Shown: one piece after another, positions 5,579 through 6,529 of the stretch | Numbering within the stretch: position 1 is the stretch's first letter | Layout of the letters: every line of letters begins with the position of its first letter | DNA from: an uncultured Methylobacter sp. | GTDB taxonomy: Bacteria > Pseudomonadota > Gammaproteobacteria > Methylococcales > Methylomonadaceae | DNA length: 6,529 nucleotides | NCBI GenBank assembly: GCA_903831545.1 | Contig: CAIKYI010000214.1 | Coordinates: forward strand, 1-6,529 | Reading direction: 5' to 3' | Position numbers and translations under genes: made by a program | Notes under the pieces: generated by a model | What the model saw: the letters and a program-made list of their open reading frames with translations, nothing else | What the model was told of the DNA's origin: nothing | Database searches by the model: none

Positions 5579-5658
5579 AACTTCTCCATGGGTACTGGAA
5601 TATTGATTGGCGATTCGGGTAAATGTTCATCCAATGCCGCTTTAATGTTTAAAAACAT
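5575..5658 (-). CDS. 27-residue ORF overlapping the 71-residue gene by four bases
   Basis: An ATG at 5658-5656 opens 27 codons: MFLNIKAALDEHLP, then ESPINIPVPMEKL and TGA at 5577-5575. AAGG four bases before the ATG is a good ribosome site, and an in-frame TAA upstream rules out a longer form from an ATG further up. The stop overlaps the GTG of the next gene as GTGA, so ribosomes ending here could restart on the 71-codon frame. I recognise no family. It could be a true small protein, a leader peptide controlling the downstream gene, or the remnant of a longer protein. It is too short to judge by codon use. A 7-bp inverted repeat covers its start codon. Confidence 0.45.
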   Translation of the reverse strand: MFLNIKAALDEHLPESPINIPVPMEKL

Positions 5659-5659
5659 T
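5644..5659 (-). repeat. Inverted repeat across the start codon of the 27-codon ORF
   Basis: AATGTTT and AAACATT form 7-bp perfect arms separated by two bases at 5644-5659, including the ATG at 5656-5658. With only two unpaired bases it is too tight for a full RNA hairpin, though a shorter 5-bp stem could form. As DNA it could be a repressor site. It is AT-rich, so chance is a real alternative. Confidence 0.3.
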
Positions 5660-5714
5660 ATACCTTGAGATGCACACACTAAAAAACAGGATTAAACACC
5701 GGTTTAAAAACAGT

Positions 5715-6314
5715 TCAATTGGTTTTCATCAAGCCGTCCAAGGTTAATCCGCAACTGGGCGCAAATGCTTTCATAAAAAAAACAACTTCCGGCTGCTCCA
5801 GGGCACTGATAGCAGAAGCCAATTGAGCTGCGGCAGTTTCAAACTCAAGATTGCCTGCTTTTAATTCAGACTGACATTTAAGATAAGCCGAAATCTTATC
5901 AGCTGCCTTGATGATCTGCACATGCTCAGGCTGCATAGTCTCGTGATCAATCAGCGCCGCAAAATCTGCCTGTAATTCAATCGGCAACAAAGCCAGTAAC
6001 TCTATTTCTGCCTGATGTTCAATGCGCTTGTAAGCTGCGCTGATTTCAGGTGAATGATATTTTATTGGCGTAGGCAAATCACCGGTAATGACTTCGGTAA
6101 TGTCGTGATACAACGCGGCCGTTGCAATAGCATTGGCATCAAGCGTGCCATGGTAATAGCGATTTTTAATCAACGCTAGGGTATGGGCAATAACCGAAAC
6201 TTCCCAGCTATGCTCCATGACATTTTCGTCACAAGCATTACGCTTAAGTCCCCAGCGCTTGATCCATCTTAATCTTGATAAATAGGCGTAAAAACTACTG
6301 GTAATTTGGGTCAT
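5715..6314 (-). CDS. yfbR: 5'-deoxynucleotidase YfbR (HD domain)
   Basis: This 199-residue HD-domain phosphohydrolase has the same length as E. coli YfbR. It removes the phosphate from deoxyribonucleoside 5'-monophosphates in the cytoplasm, helping balance dNTP pools and the dCTP-to-dUMP salvage route. N31-V-M-E-H-S carries the first metal ligand H35, A-L-Y-H-D gives H70 and D71, E74 follows in ITEVITGDLPTPIKY, and D139 in AADKISAYLKC is the last ligand. R20-W21 corresponds to the R18-W19 pair which in E. coli YfbR helps select deoxyribose over ribose. The offset of two residues is constant through the metal site. The start is the ATG at 6314-6312; the ribosome site is poor in an A-rich leader. 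The two small ORFs at 5575-5658 and 5363-5578 follow on the same strand and could be co-transcribed. The gene is divergent from the GTPase gene at the right edge. Confidence 0.95.
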   Translation of the reverse strand: MTQITSSFYAYLSRLRWIKRWGLKRNACDENVMEHSWEVSVIAHTLALIKNRYYHGTLDANAIATAALYHDITEVITGDLPTPIKYHSPEISAAYKRIEHQAEIELLALLPIELQADFAALIDHETMQPEHVQIIKAADKISAYLKCQSELKAGNLEFETAAAQLASAISALEQPEVVFFMKAFAPSCGLTLDGLMKTN

Positions 6315-6450
6315 GACTAATAATTTTTTTTATAAAATGAAAATTTCTACAGACCTTTAAATATAATGATTTTTTAATAATATATTTTTTAGCTGTTGAT
6401 TGTATAGTGATGATGCTTAAATAGTCTATTTTTGGTTACAGCTAACTACA
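6315..6450. promoter_or_regulatory. AT-rich divergent promoter region between yfbR and the GTPase gene
   Basis: These 136 bases separate divergent genes and are far richer in A+T than the flanking genes, with long runs such as TTTTTT at 6324-6330, 6370-6375 and 6385-6390. For the plus strand, TATAGT at 6403-6408 is a -10 candidate, but no convincing -35 sits 16-18 bases ahead. For the minus strand, several TATAAT-like words occur and none stands out. It most likely holds both promoters; exact boxes cannot be fixed by eye. Confidence 0.4.
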
Positions 6451-6529
6451 ATGCTTATTCAATGGTACCCCGGCCACATGCACAAGGCCAGCAAAGAGGT
6501 CAAAGAAATCCTGCCCCAGGTTGATTTGA
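6451..6529 (+). CDS. rbgA: Ribosome biogenesis GTPase RbgA/YlqF, N-terminus (cut by right edge)
   Basis: The ATG at 6451 opens a frame that stays open for 26 codons to the window end. The peptide MLIQWYPGHMHKASKEV, followed by KEILPQVDL, matches the very conserved start of the YlqF/RbgA family, whose members begin with a similar IQW-(F/Y)-PGHM-x-KA block. RbgA is a circularly permuted GTPase; in Bacillus subtilis it acts late in 50S ribosomal subunit assembly. The G motifs would lie beyond the window, so GTPase competence cannot be checked. It is divergent from yfbR. No strong Shine-Dalgarno sequence precedes the ATG. Confidence 0.85.
   Translation, partial: MLIQWYPGHMHKASKEVKEILPQVDL

Noticed and set aside
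5692..5714. TTAAAC/GTTTAA hairpin after yfbR as a terminator
   Set aside because: The stem is only 6 bp and nearly all A/T, and the T run on the minus strand is interrupted; it is too weak to call, so yfbR may read through into the small ORFs.
1..6529. CRISPR array, insertion sequence, prophage or defence island
   Set aside because: No spaced repeats, terminal inverted repeats, transposase/integrase motifs or defence-type domains were seen; the genes are housekeeping and envelope types.

Overview
The window looks like a stretch of ordinary chromosome from a Gram-negative bacterium. An outer-membrane lipoprotein gene (mlaA), two periplasmic/inner-membrane peptidoglycan enzymes (mtgA, mepA) and a YfbR-type 5'-deoxynucleotidase together point to a gammaproteobacterium. 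A GEMM-type riboswitch in front of an exported phytase-like esterase gene, plus an RbgA/YlqF-type GTPase, would suit an environmental lineage such as the methane-oxidising Methylococcales. That placement is an inference from gene content only. No transposase, integrase, CRISPR array, tRNA or rRNA was seen.

Layout. Positions 1-669 (minus strand) hold the first 223 codons of an exported protein of the 'esterase-like activity of phytase' family, cut by the left edge. Its leader, about 713-796 on the minus strand, folds like a GEMM-I (cyclic-di-GMP-I class) riboswitch. The rest of the 670-1085 divergent intergenic region holds a possible plus-strand sigma-70 promoter and a doubtful 50-codon ORF. 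Then, all on the plus strand, come a secreted FAD-dependent amine-oxidase-family flavoprotein (1086-2534), mtgA (2607-3326, TTG start), mlaA (3426-4319, with its own extended -10 promoter candidate), a strong hairpin at 4324-4360, and mepA (4380-5216). From 5217 to 5362 nothing clear is seen. On the minus strand are yfbR (5715-6314), followed downstream by a 27-codon ORF (5575-5658) that overlaps a 71-codon ORF (5363-5578) by four bases (GTGA). An AT-rich divergent spacer (6315-6450) leads into the first 26 codons of an rbgA/ylqF GTPase gene at the right edge.

How it fits together. mtgA polymerises glycan strands, mepA cuts peptide cross-links and mlaA removes misplaced phospholipid from the outer membrane's outer leaflet, so the central block is a cell-envelope maintenance neighbourhood. 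It probably comprises more than one transcription unit, because a promoter candidate precedes mlaA and a hairpin follows it. The left-hand esterase-like gene is the one with visible RNA-level regulation, probably by a cyclic dinucleotide. The most novel items are the divergent core of that riboswitch and the coupled pair of unrecognised small ORFs downstream of yfbR. No clear new defence or mobile system is visible.
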